A DNA stretch of 64,000 bases from Lachnospiraceae bacterium (lineage in GTDB: Bacteria; Bacillota; Clostridia; Lachnospirales; Lachnospiraceae), in assembly GCA_910575005.1 (NCBI GenBank), contig CAJTCL010000017.1, positions 18,537-82,536 of the forward strand. Direction: 5' to 3'. The stretch's first letter is position 1; the number at the start of each line of letters is the position of its first letter. A program made the position numbers and the translations under genes. Under the pieces are notes generated by a model that saw only the letters and a list, made by a program, of their open reading frames with translations, did not search any database and was not told where the DNA came from. Positions 1 through 8,588 of the stretch are shown one piece after another.

Positions 1-42
1 AATTACTTATTGAATGTTACAATTAGAAAAGGAGACGCGCTG

Positions 43-1098
43 ATGAAAAAAACACGATTGTTTTTGTTGGTTGTTGTGTCTGTTTTTGGCCTATTAGCCG
101 GATGCGGCAAAAAAGACGATCCCAACACTTTGACAGTCTTAAATTACGGAAAATATATGGAACCAAAAATTTTAGATATGTTTGAGGAAGAGACTGGAAT
201 TAAGGTGGAATATGAGGAATATATTACTCCTGAAAATATGTATACCAAATATAAGGCTGGTGCCATTGATTATGATTTGATCTGTACCTCTGACTATATG
301 ATTGAAAAGCTAATTCAAGAAGGTGAAGTTTTGGAAATAAATTATGACAAGATTCCCCTTACAGAAAATCTGGAACAGACTTACTTTGAGTTTTCCAAAT
401 CCTTCGATCCTGAAAATAAATATACACTCCCCTACTTTTTTGGAACAGTGGGCATTCTCTACAATAAGGATATGGTAGACGAAACAAAGGTCGATTCCTG
501 GGATATTTTATGGGATCAGGAATACTCTGGACAAATTATTATGGCAGATTCTGTCAGAGACTCTTTCATGGTAGCTCTAAAACGCCTGGGCTATTCCTTA
601 AACACTGCCGAGGAAGATAAATTAAGGGAAGCACAAAAATTGCTGATTGAACAAAAACCAATGGTCTATTCCTATCTGGTGGATGAAGCCCAAGATGAAA
701 TGATTGCTGAAAATGCGGCTATGGCTGTAGTCTACTCTGGGGAAGCGGGATATGCCCTGGAATATAATGACAAATTGGCATTTTCTGTGCCAAAAGATGG
801 TTCTAATATGTGGATTGACTCATGGTTTATTCCCAAAAGCGCCAAGCATACTGAAAATGCAGAAAAATTTCTCAATTTCCTGTGTCGCGAGGATATTGCA
901 ATGCTAAATTTTGATTATGTATATTATGCCACGCCAAATACAAAAGTAAAAGCGGTCTTAGACCCCGCACTTCAGGAAAATCCTACTATTTTCCCACCCA
1001 AGGAAATCCTAGACAACTGTGAGGTTTTAAAGCCTCTGGATGATGAAACCACTATGAAATATAATCTCTACTGGAAAGAAATCAAATCGGCTGAATAA
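43..1098 (+). CDS. potD: Spermidine/putrescine ABC transporter substrate-binding lipoprotein PotD
   Basis: Extracytoplasmic binding lipoprotein of a polyamine ABC importer. The ATG at 43 is chosen because AGGAG lies 8 bases upstream and the protein then opens with a signal peptide ending in lipobox LLAGC (lipidated Cys about residue 21). The mature part has the periplasmic-binding type 2 fold typical of PotD/PotF: early LNYGKYMEP, then TSDYMIEKL, YFFGTVGILYNKDMV and WIDSWFIPKSAKH. The length of 351 aa is normal. The permease genes (potB/potC) would lie just left of the window. A possible terminator follows the stop codon. The family is clear; preference among polyamines is inferred. Confidence 0.93.
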   Translation: MKKTRLFLLVVVSVFGLLAGCGKKDDPNTLTVLNYGKYMEPKILDMFEEETGIKVEYEEYITPENMYTKYKAGAIDYDLICTSDYMIEKLIQEGEVLEINYDKIPLTENLEQTYFEFSKSFDPENKYTLPYFFGTVGILYNKDMVDETKVDSWDILWDQEYSGQIIMADSVRDSFMVALKRLGYSLNTAEEDKLREAQKLLIEQKPMVYSYLVDEAQDEMIAENAAMAVVYSGEAGYALEYNDKLAFSVPKDGSNMWIDSWFIPKSAKHTENAEKFLNFLCREDIAMLNFDYVYYATPNTKVKAVLDPALQENPTIFPPKEILDNCEVLKPLDDETTMKYNLYWKEIKSAE

Positions 1099-1111
1099 GC
1101 TATCTCACCAG

Positions 1112-1190
1112 GCATTCCAGAAAGAATTACAGCCCACTCATTAAAAAAATACGCGAAACTCCTATTTTTCTGGAATGTCTTGCATTTTTT
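1112..1190 (+). terminator. Possible rho-independent terminator after potD
   Basis: A 12-base arm GCATTCCAGAAA (1112-1123) is complementary to TTTCTGGAATGT (1167-1178), and a T-rich tract follows. The loop of over 40 bases is longer than usual, so this is a moderate call. Confidence 0.45.
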
Positions 1191-1261
1191 TGTCTGACAT
1201 GTTACATTGAGTTCCAACTTATGCCATACTTCCCGTTGCCAGCACAGCTCAGGAGGTATTT

Positions 1262-2185
1262 ATGACATACGATTTATTTAAACAACATTTAGTGGATTCT
1301 CTCAGGGAATTCTTTCCTATTGATACCCAGATTGTCATTCGTCCGTTTTTTCATAATAACCAATTAGTACTGGACGGATTGACTATTTTGGAACCAGGCA
1401 GTAATATTTCCCCGACCATTTATCTGAATTTTTATTTTGAAAAATATCAAAATGGAACAGAACTCTCTTCCATTCAGCAACATATTCTGCAGTATTATCA
1501 TCGTCATTGTCCAATTACACATATCGACACATCTTTTTTTACCAATTTTGATTATGTATATTCCCGAATCGTATACAAACTGGTTCACTATGAAAAAAAC
1601 AGGGAATTTCTGAAAGAAATTCCCCATTTTCCCTATCTGGATCTGGCCATAATATTCTACTGTCTTGTACCAGAAGGACCTTACGAAAATGCATCCATCT
1701 TGATTTACAATCAACATCTGACATACTGGGAAATCCAACCAGAAGCTCTTCTAAACCTTGCCCGTAAAAATACACCTCTGCTGCTTCCCTGGCGCTGCGA
1801 TTCCCTGGCAGAACTGATATTACCAGCTCTCGATGCTCTTTTAGTCAAGGAACAGCCTTGTGCAGAAGATCTGCTGAACGCTGAGACGATTCCCATGTAT
1901 GTCCTCTCCAATGAACAACGCTATTTTGGTGCTTCCTGTATGCTTTATCCCCAAGCATTAAAAGAGATATCACAAAGGTTAAATGACAATCTCTATATTC
2001 TGCCTAGCAGTATTCATGAAGTGATCCTAATTCCCGCTTCGTTTGCCGATGATGCAAACGAACTCTCAGAAATCGTCCAGGAAGTAAATATCTCTGAGGT
2101 GGCACAAGATGAAATCCTCTCCGACACTGTCTATTATTATAACCAAAATACAGAGGAGATTTCTGTGATCTCAGGCAAGCTTTAA
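1262..2185 (+). CDS. DUF5688-like protein of unknown function
   Basis: Soluble-looking protein of 307 aa without signal peptide or membrane segment. It starts 5 bases after AGGAGG. The N-terminus (YDLFKQHLVDSLREFFP) and the central LSNEQRYFGASCMLYPQAL segment match what I remember of the DUF5688 family, which is common in Lachnospiraceae. The final region SSIHEVILIPASF is also typical. It overlaps the end of convergent glgA by 15 bases. No biochemical role is known to me and none is proposed. Confidence 0.75.
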   Translation: MTYDLFKQHLVDSLREFFPIDTQIVIRPFFHNNQLVLDGLTILEPGSNISPTIYLNFYFEKYQNGTELSSIQQHILQYYHRHCPITHIDTSFFTNFDYVYSRIVYKLVHYEKNREFLKEIPHFPYLDLAIIFYCLVPEGPYENASILIYNQHLTYWEIQPEALLNLARKNTPLLLPWRCDSLAELILPALDALLVKEQPCAEDLLNAETIPMYVLSNEQRYFGASCMLYPQALKEISQRLNDNLYILPSSIHEVILIPASFADDANELSEIVQEVNISEVAQDEILSDTVYYYNQNTEEISVISGKL

Positions 2186-3607
2186 ATACATTTTTTCATA
2201 CTTTTTCGCTGAATTTTGCCAAGAATGGTCTGCTTTCATGCAGCGCTTCATCATTGCCCGCCATTCTTTGGGATGATTCTGAAATACATCATAAGCGTAA
2301 CGGATAATCATCAGCATTTCCTTAGCATCATAATTAGCAAAGCTAAATCCTGTTCCAGTCTGCCAGATCTCGTTATATGCTTCCACAGTGTCCTTTAATC
2401 CGCCAGTTTCCCGAACAATCGGTACCGTTCCATAGCGCATACTGATCAATTGACTCAAACCACATGGCTCAAATTGAGAGGGCATCAGAAAAGCATCCAC
2501 CCCGCCGTAAATCCTATGTGCCCGCTCTTCACTATAACCAACAGTTGCAGAAATCTGATCTGGATATTTACTCGCAAAATAGCGAAAAGATTCCTCAAAA
2601 CGATTTTCTCCAGTTCCCAATACCGCCACCTGAATATTCATGGTATTGAGCATCTCCTCCATCACATAATTAACCAGATCAAATCCTTTCTGCTCTGTCA
2701 TTCGTGAAACCATCCCAATCAGCATGACAGAATGATCCTGTCTCAATCCAAGTTCTTTCTGCAGGGCTTCCTTGTTTTTCTTCTTCTGTGTGATATTCCT
2801 AAGACCAAAGGGAACTGCCAGCTTAGTATCTGTCATTGGATTATATTCTTGATAATCAATGCCATTGACAATTCCTGACAACTTATCCGAAGCCTGTCTC
2901 ATAACGCCTTCTAATCCCTCACCGCCTGCCGGAAATTGGATTTCCTGCGCATACGTCTCACTAACCGTTGTCACTTGATCTGCATATAAAATACCAGCCT
3001 TTAAAAAGTTTGTCTCATGATAAGCTTCCATAGCTTTATAACGGCAATTTTCTGGCAGATCTCGACAATTCTCTATATCATCAATGCGCCACCTTCCCTG
3101 AAATTTTTGATTGTGGATGGTAATAATAGTCCTCATATTCTGGTAAAACGGATTATTTTTGTAAAATTCCTTTAAAAATACTGGAATTAACGCCGTCTGC
3201 CAATCATGACAGTGAATAATATCTGGACAAAAATCCATCTCTGGCAATGCCGCCAGCACTGCCCTAGAGTAAAATGCAAATTTATTTACATCCTCAAAAA
3301 TTTCATGATAGGGATTATCCCCCGCAAAATAATACTCATTGTCAATAAAATAATAGGTTATCTCGTCTTCCTTTGCTTTATAAATTCCTATGTACTCTTT
3401 TCCTCTCGGCATATCCGCATAAAACTCTGTCACTTTTGACAGTTTTTTCCTGTCGGTTTCTGGGATACATAAATATTTTGGCAAAATCACTCTCACATCA
3501 AATTTTTTGCTGTCTAAATATTTCGGCAGAGCACCCACTACATCTGCCAGACCTCCAGTTTTAATAAAGGGATTCCCCTCGGATGCTGCAAAGAGTATCT
3601 TTTTCAT
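2171..3607 (-). CDS. glgA: Glycogen synthase GlgA
   Basis: ADP-glucose:starch/glycogen glucosyltransferase (GT5) that extends alpha-1,4-glucan in the cytoplasm. The start is MKKILFAASEG at 3607, preceded by GGAGGTTTT; an upstream in-frame start lacks a ribosome site. Visible motifs are the N-terminal ADP-glucose loop KTGGLADVVGALP, IIHCHDWQTALIP, IVNGIDYQEYNP, and the C-terminal domain with SRMTEQKGFDL and FEPCGLSQLISMRYGTVPIVRETGGL. The 478-aa length fits the family. No glgB, glgC or glgP lies beside it, so it is a stand-alone copy here. Confidence 0.96.
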   Translation of the reverse strand: MKKILFAASEGNPFIKTGGLADVVGALPKYLDSKKFDVRVILPKYLCIPETDRKKLSKVTEFYADMPRGKEYIGIYKAKEDEITYYFIDNEYYFAGDNPYHEIFEDVNKFAFYSRAVLAALPEMDFCPDIIHCHDWQTALIPVFLKEFYKNNPFYQNMRTIITIHNQKFQGRWRIDDIENCRDLPENCRYKAMEAYHETNFLKAGILYADQVTTVSETYAQEIQFPAGGEGLEGVMRQASDKLSGIVNGIDYQEYNPMTDTKLAVPFGLRNITQKKKNKEALQKELGLRQDHSVMLIGMVSRMTEQKGFDLVNYVMEEMLNTMNIQVAVLGTGENRFEESFRYFASKYPDQISATVGYSEERAHRIYGGVDAFLMPSQFEPCGLSQLISMRYGTVPIVRETGGLKDTVEAYNEIWQTGTGFSFANYDAKEMLMIIRYAYDVFQNHPKEWRAMMKRCMKADHSWQNSAKKYEKMYLKLA

Positions 3608-3691
3608 ATGAAAACCTCCAACTTCCTGCGTGCATTGCAATTATCTTGAATGTTACATTCCTCTTTGCTGAAATGTAGATTCAAGAACACG

Positions 3692-4492
3692 CTAATCTCT
3701 TAACTTATATTCTAACCGAATTTTGTCCGCAATTAAAGCAATAAATTCAGAATTTGTAGGTTTTCCTTTGCCATTATGAATCGTATATCCAAATAATTCG
3801 TCAATTGTGTCCATTTTACCTCTGCTCCATGCCACCTCAATAGCATGACGAATGGCACGCTCCACTCGGCTAGGTGTTGTTTGGTATTTCTTTGCAATTC
3901 CAGGATAAAGGATTTTGGTTATGGAATTAAGCATTTCCATATCTTTGACTGACATAATAATGGCTTCTCTGAGATACTGATAACCTTTGATATGAGCAGG
4001 TACTCCGATTTCATGGATAATGTTTGTGACATCACTTTCCAGATTCCGACCTTCCAGATCCTGCTTTTTCTCATAGGCATTTACCTTGCGCATTTCATTT
4101 ACCTTGCGCAGTTCTAAATTTCTTACATGCTTGATTCGGTTGATCACCACATTGTTGTCAAACGGCTTCATAATATAATAATCAGCCCCCATAGAAAACG
4201 CGTCTTCTGTAATTTTTTCCTGTCCAATTGCAGAAATCATGATAAATGCTGGATATTTTTTCATATTCTTGTCATTTCTGATCTTGTCCATCACTGTCAA
4301 ACCATCTAATTTCGGCATAACAATATCCAACAATACTACATCTGGTTCCTTCCGCTTTATCATTTCGTATGCTTCTTCTCCATCTTTTGCGGTCCCCACA
4401 ACTTGCAGTTCTTCATCACTCCTTACAATATCCCCCAATGCCTGCAACATTTTCTCGTTATCGTCTGCAATTGCCACATTTAATTTTTCCAC
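3692..4492 (-). CDS. spo0A: Stage 0 sporulation protein A (Spo0A)
   Basis: Master response regulator of endospore formation. Residues about 1-125 form a receiver domain: acidic pocket ADDN, phosphoacceptor Asp in [20 protein letters not shown] and the KPF lysine. Residues about 150-266 are the Spo0A-specific DNA-binding domain, with the hallmark [16 protein letters not shown] recognition region and [21 protein letters not shown]. The linker has a short duplicated MRKVN(E/A). The gene is monocistronic here, and spoIVB is not adjacent on the upstream side. Spo0A-type boxes lie upstream. Confidence 0.97.
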   Translation of the reverse strand: MEKLNVAIADDNEKMLQALGDIVRSDEELQVVGTAKDGEEAYEMIKRKEPDVVLLDIVMPKLDGLTVMDKIRNDKNMKKYPAFIMISAIGQEKITEDAFSMGADYYIMKPFDNNVVINRIKHVRNLELRKVNEMRKVNAYEKKQDLEGRNLESDVTNIIHEIGVPAHIKGYQYLREAIIMSVKDMEMLNSITKILYPGIAKKYQTTPSRVERAIRHAIEVAWSRGKMDTIDELFGYTIHNGKGKPTNSEFIALIADKIRLEYKLRD

Positions 4493-4835
4493 GTTACATC
4501 CTCCTGTTATTTTTCCTGTTTTTCCTTCAAAAAAAGACGCCCCGACAAAATGCCATAACCTGCCTTATCGTCTTTCGACATTATAACATATTTGGACGTA
4601 CCTTCAAGGAAAAGATTTCTCCGGTTTTCGACATCACAATACGGCTGCTCTCATAATAACACGAACCATGTCATTTGCGAACCCCCTTTCTGACACCTCT
4701 ACTATAATAACGATTGTATAATTGTATTTTCTGTCGAACATTGTCGTATCATTTGAAAACTTTGGCACTTACTTTTTTCAACTAATCCCATTATTTTATG
4801 CTTGAACGACATTTCTATCATACTATGTGGCTATT
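4493..4835. promoter_or_regulatory. spo0A upstream region with two candidate 0A boxes
   Basis: This 343-base stretch between blaI and spo0A contains no convincing gene. Two perfect matches to the Spo0A core box TGTCGAA are visible: one on the minus strand at 4574-4580, about 82 bases before the spo0A start, and one on the plus strand at 4732-4738. In bacilli, Spo0A controls its own promoter through such boxes, so autoregulation is a reasonable inference. Confidence 0.55.
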
Positions 4836-5195
4836 TTACTCCAAATTTCCAATGATTTGTCTGAGCTTTTCAATTTGGTCTGTTGAGAGCTGTTTTCTGC
4901 CCAACAAAGCCACAAATAGCTTATCCGCGGAACCATCATAGACTTTATTGATGAGCTCATCCGTCTCCGCTTTTTGGATCTCCTCTTTTGGAATAAGTGC
5001 ATGACACATGAAATTAGGTTCTGAGCGCTCAATCGCCCCTTTTTTAATACATCTTTTAATCAGCGTGTAAGTTGTATTTTTGTTCCAACCGACCTCTTCG
5101 CCAAGAATAACAGAAATTTGTTTTGCAGTGGAATCGCCTTCTCGCCAAAGTACATCCATCACCTTCAGTTCTGAATCAAACAGTTTATTGTCCAT
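4836..5195 (-). CDS. BlaI/MecI/CopY family transcriptional repressor
   Basis: Winged-helix repressor of 119 aa. The N-terminus LFDSELKVMDVLWREGDSTAKQISVIL and the recognition helix region GWNKNTTYTLIKRCIKKGAI are diagnostic of the BlaI/MecI group. The C-terminus supplies the dimerisation helices. In the classical system a BlaR1 M56 metallopeptidase cleaves the repressor; none is encoded next to it, so this is an orphan regulator whose inducer and targets cannot be read from the context. A palindrome overlaps its own promoter and suggests autorepression. Confidence 0.88.
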   Translation of the reverse strand: MDNKLFDSELKVMDVLWREGDSTAKQISVILGEEVGWNKNTTYTLIKRCIKKGAIERSEPNFMCHALIPKEEIQKAETDELINKVYDGSADKLFVALLGRKQLSTDQIEKLRQIIGNLE

Positions 5196-5239
5196 ACCTC
5201 CACTCCTTTTACATGATTTACGCAGCCTCTATCTAATCC

Positions 5240-5269
5240 AAGACTACTATAGTCTTTTCAGATTGTCAA
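5240..5269 (-). promoter_or_regulatory. blaI promoter with palindromic operator
   Basis: On the minus strand a -35 TTGACA lies at 5264-5269. The perfect palindrome AAGACTA-CTA-TAGTCTT (5240-5256) covers the expected -10 position (TAGTCT, 17 bases downstream). The arrangement is what an autoregulated BlaI-type repressor would use. Confidence 0.55.
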
Positions 5270-5273
5270 TAAA

Positions 5274-5298
5274 AAGAATCCTGTTGCACAGGATTCTT
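5274..5298 (-). terminator. Terminator downstream of the propeller/solute-binding gene
   Basis: A perfect 10-bp stem AAGAATCCTG/CAGGATTCTT with a 5-base loop. On the minus strand it is followed by TTTTTATT, so it should stop transcription arriving from the gene ending at 5360. Confidence 0.8.
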
Positions 5299-5359
5299 CT
5301 GTTAATTGTTTTAGGCTGTATTCAGATAGAAAATCATTTCTCTTACTGATATAGATTTG

Positions 5360-7675
5360 CTATCTATGATACGAAATATGTGAGGCATCTTCCATCTGAT
5401 ATAATTGCAGCTTTTTTATCATCTCAGCAACTGTATCATCAATCTCCTTTTCACCTGACAGATATGGTTCCCCACTCTCCAACATAGTTTCTATCACAAT
5501 AGGATCTTCCATTGCAGGTATGGACAGATTTGTAATTTCTTGTTTTAATTTTTCAAATATTTCTTGTTTTGGCCAGGCAAATGATATTCCCAAATTATCA
5601 AATGTCTTTTTATATTGCTCCTGAAGCTCAGCTTGAGGAGGTTCTTTCGCCATATTTTTAAAGACATCTTGATTCACCGGAAAACCGGGAACAGAAATTA
5701 TTTTTCCTGTAAATATTTGCTGTTCTTCCCTACTGAGCATAAATTTAATAAAATCTTTTGCAGTTTCTAAATGTGCAGCTTTGCTGTTTATCCCTGCCAG
5801 CAAAGAACTAAACACCTGTCTAGAAACAATTTGATAGTCCTGATTAAAATTCACAATATTGATCAATGTTCTGAAAGAAGAAAGATATCCTAAATTCATC
5901 GCTGTATTGCCATATTGAATATCACTTTCCATCAATTCAGTATCATCTAAGAATACATCTCTGTCAATCTCTGTATTCTGATCATCCTGAAAATAAAAAT
6001 CGAAAGCCCACCCTGCTTTTGCTATTAATTCATCATTGATACTTTTTGTTTGCTGTAAAATCAATTTCAATTCTTCTTGGTCAATCGTCCCATCTTCTCT
6101 TTGGATTTTTTGCCAGTATACACTGATAATATAACGCAAAAGATCTTGGCCATTGCGATACATTGGGGGCATCTTTTCTGTATTTTGTACTGTTTTCCAT
6201 AAATCTTCCACAGAAGAAACCTCTGTTTTCTGTGCTTGTTTTTGAACCAACGCTGGAATTTTAAAGGAAATTGGAATTACATATTGATGATTATCTTTTT
6301 GAAAGGCAGTAAAAATATTTTCAAATACCTTTCCTTCTTTTAGATCGGATTCCAAATCACTACTCAAATCCAAAAGAATTTCTTTCTCCTGATAAGATTT
6401 CCAGGGAAGATTATTCAAAATTAAAATATCCGGCCCATTGCCTGCCATAATTTCTGTATTTAAACGATTCATTACATCTGATTCCATCTCAGCACTGGAT
6501 TCCTCCATCCCTACTTCATATTTTACCAATACATCTGGATATTTTAATTTGAAGTCTGATACTATTTTTTGAATTATATTATTTTTCTTTAGAGAATAGA
6601 TGGTCAATTCTTTTTGTGGATATGCTGCCAACTCTTCATCATATTCATAGCGAAATAATTCTTTTTGGGAGGAAACAGAATTTTCCATAAAAACCAAGAA
6701 TATATTTTTATTTACATAACAAAGTTTTTCTATATAATAATCAATATAATTTGAAAAACTGCTCAATTCCCCATCTACTAGTAGTTCTGTGAGAGCTCCC
6801 TTCTCGTCTGTCCCATAAATTCCCGATTTATTGCAGTAAAATAAGGTATTATTTTTCAGATTTACATCCATACATGCAGGGTTATGAGATAAAATTTCCA
6901 AATCAGATATTTTTTTCCCAGACTTTGAATCTATCACCTGAATCGCCTGACCATTTTCACCAATATAAAGCTTATCTCCATATACTGCCATCTTTGCAGG
7001 ATTAATTTCTCTGTTCCATAACACAGAACCATCATTGAGATCACAACAATATAATTGGTATGTCATTAATTCTTCTGTTCCCAATTGTAGTATGCCATAG
7101 AGATTGCCATCTTTTGAGACAGCTATCTGTGTCAAACCGTATCCTTCTGCCAACTCTTCTGTCGCTTGCGGCAGCTCTATGATTATTTGATCTGTCTGCC
7201 ACCCTTCTTTTGTCAGTTCTATTTTAAAATAACTATATTCCCCAATTGGATGCTGCAATTTCATGGGATCTTCTGCCATCTTTCCCACTACAGCAATAAT
7301 ATCCCCATGTTCATCAAAACATGCAGAAGCGACACGTTGCTCTTCTAAAAGCCAATCTGTTTTTAACTCCCTTTGCTTCCAAGAAGCGCCAAAATCCTTA
7401 CTTTCATATAGATAAAAGCTGCCAGGATCATTTTCAAATAAGATTTGTATACTTCCATCCTCCATAGAAATTACATCAAATATCTTTTTGATTGTCATCG
7501 GAAAATCAATTTTTTCTTCTCGGTATCTGCCTTTTATATTCTCCTGAGCCACCGTCTTTTCATGGTATTCTCCAATGGAATCTCTTTGCTGTTTTTTATT
7601 TTCTGGAACAGTGCAGGATATGGCTGTAACAGAAAAAATCACCAAACAGATCAACAGACCTAACACTTTCTTCAT
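5360..7675 (-). CDS. Lipoprotein with propeller-like region and C-terminal solute-binding domain
   Basis: Exported 771-aa protein with a signal peptide ending in TAISC (lipobox-like, Cys about 21). Residues about 30-350 look like a beta-propeller: repeated short strands such as YGDKLYIGENGQAIQVIDSKSGKKISDLE. From about residue 355 the protein reads as an extracellular solute-binding protein type 1 (LTIYSLKKNNIIQKIVSDFK, NGPDILILNNLP, DFIKFMLSREEQQIF). No permease or ATPase is nearby. Instead it is divergent from a two-component system, and their shared promoter region has matched repeats, so a sensory role is inferred. The start has GGAGGAAGAG upstream. Ligand is unknown. Confidence 0.8.
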   Translation of the reverse strand: MKKVLGLLICLVIFSVTAISCTVPENKKQQRDSIGEYHEKTVAQENIKGRYREEKIDFPMTIKKIFDVISMEDGSIQILFENDPGSFYLYESKDFGASWKQRELKTDWLLEEQRVASACFDEHGDIIAVVGKMAEDPMKLQHPIGEYSYFKIELTKEGWQTDQIIIELPQATEELAEGYGLTQIAVSKDGNLYGILQLGTEELMTYQLYCCDLNDGSVLWNREINPAKMAVYGDKLYIGENGQAIQVIDSKSGKKISDLEILSHNPACMDVNLKNNTLFYCNKSGIYGTDEKGALTELLVDGELSSFSNYIDYYIEKLCYVNKNIFLVFMENSVSSQKELFRYEYDEELAAYPQKELTIYSLKKNNIIQKIVSDFKLKYPDVLVKYEVGMEESSAEMESDVMNRLNTEIMAGNGPDILILNNLPWKSYQEKEILLDLSSDLESDLKEGKVFENIFTAFQKDNHQYVIPISFKIPALVQKQAQKTEVSSVEDLWKTVQNTEKMPPMYRNGQDLLRYIISVYWQKIQREDGTIDQEELKLILQQTKSINDELIAKAGWAFDFYFQDDQNTEIDRDVFLDDTELMESDIQYGNTAMNLGYLSSFRTLINIVNFNQDYQIVSRQVFSSLLAGINSKAAHLETAKDFIKFMLSREEQQIFTGKIISVPGFPVNQDVFKNMAKEPPQAELQEQYKKTFDNLGISFAWPKQEIFEKLKQEITNLSIPAMEDPIVIETMLESGEPYLSGEKEIDDTVAEMIKKLQLYQMEDASHISYHR

Positions 7676-7713
7676 ATCTCTTCCTCCTTGTTGATTTTAT
7701 TTGTTACATCATA

Positions 7714-7745
7714 CTCTAAAAAATCTCTATTTGTCCTCTAAAAGT
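7714..7745. promoter_or_regulatory. Three 11-bp-spaced repeats before the solute-binding lipoprotein gene
   Basis: CTCTAAAAAA (7714), CTCTATTTGT (7725) and CTCTAAAAGT (7736) are spaced exactly 11 bp apart, as OmpR/PhoB-type direct repeats are. They read toward the lipoprotein gene on the minus strand. Confidence 0.6.
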
Positions 7746-7801
7746 TCGTTGCTGCTCATTCCGTTTACTATTATTTGTGTGAAAAGTAATAAAAATTCCA
7801 T

Positions 7802-7839
7802 ACAAATAGAGGACTTTTAGAGAACTTCTGTGCTATACT
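7802..7839 (+). promoter_or_regulatory. Promoter of the two-component operon with two response-regulator repeats
   Basis: ACAAATAGAG (7802-7811) and ACTTTTAGAG (7813-7822) are the inverted counterparts of the repeats at 7714-7745, again 11 bp apart. TATACT (7834-7839) is the likely -10. The layout suggests that the response regulator activates both divergent transcripts. Confidence 0.6.
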
Positions 7840-7868
7840 AAAAATAGAAAATTTGTGTGGAGGATGTT

Positions 7869-8588
7869 ATGAGAATTTTGATTATTGAAGACGACATCAG
7901 TCTAACTGAACTCCTCATTTACGGTTTGGAAGAAGAAGGATTTTCTATTGATGTCTGCCATGACGGGCAGGAAGGGTTACGCTTGGCATTGCAAAGCCTG
8001 CATGATATTATTCTGCTGGATCGGATGCTCCCTGGTATTCCTGGGGAACAAATATTAAAACGAATTCGCTTAGAAACTGTTAAGACACCTGTAATTTTTA
8101 TCACAGCGCTTGGTGAATCCTCCGAAAAAATCAACGGATTGGATCTCGGCGCAGACGATTATCTGGTAAAACCTTTTGATATCGGTGAGCTGTCGGCGCG
8201 CATCCGCAGTGTTATGCGCAGAACGCTAGACCGCAGCAATCCTTTTTTACTTACATTTGGTGATATCAGCTTTTCAGAAAAAGAATTGAAAATAATCCAT
8301 AAAGAACATACTGCCCTTTTATCCAAAAAAGAAGCAGAGCTGTTGTCCTACTTTCTTCGACATCCAGAGCAAGTATTGACACGCAGACAAATTATAGGAA
8401 ATGTATGGGGGCCATATGCAGAAATTGAAGATGGAAATTTGGATAATTATATCTATTTGCTGAGAAAAAAACTGCATACTATACATACAAATTTAAAGAT
8501 TGTAACCATTCACAGACAAGGTTACGCTCTAAAGGAAAAACAGGAGGATTTCCCATGTTCCGCAATATCCGCAGAAAACTCTCTTTGA
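7869..8588 (+). CDS. OmpR-family response regulator
   Basis: DNA-binding partner of the kinase that follows. The start MRILIIEDD at 7869 has GGAGG 5 bases upstream; a GTG four codons earlier is less likely. The receiver domain has EDD, phosphoacceptor in DIILLDRMLPGIPGE, ITALGES and LVKPFDIGEL. The C-terminal winged helix ends with NLDNYIYLLRKKL and VTIHRQGYALK. An extra tail of about 15 residues follows the winged helix because the frame overlaps the kinase gene by 34 bases. Divergent from the solute-binding lipoprotein, which may supply its signal. Confidence 0.93.
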   Translation: MRILIIEDDISLTELLIYGLEEEGFSIDVCHDGQEGLRLALQSLHDIILLDRMLPGIPGEQILKRIRLETVKTPVIFITALGESSEKINGLDLGADDYLVKPFDIGELSARIRSVMRRTLDRSNPFLLTFGDISFSEKELKIIHKEHTALLSKKEAELLSYFLRHPEQVLTRRQIIGNVWGPYAEIEDGNLDNYIYLLRKKLHTIHTNLKIVTIHRQGYALKEKQEDFPCSAISAENSL

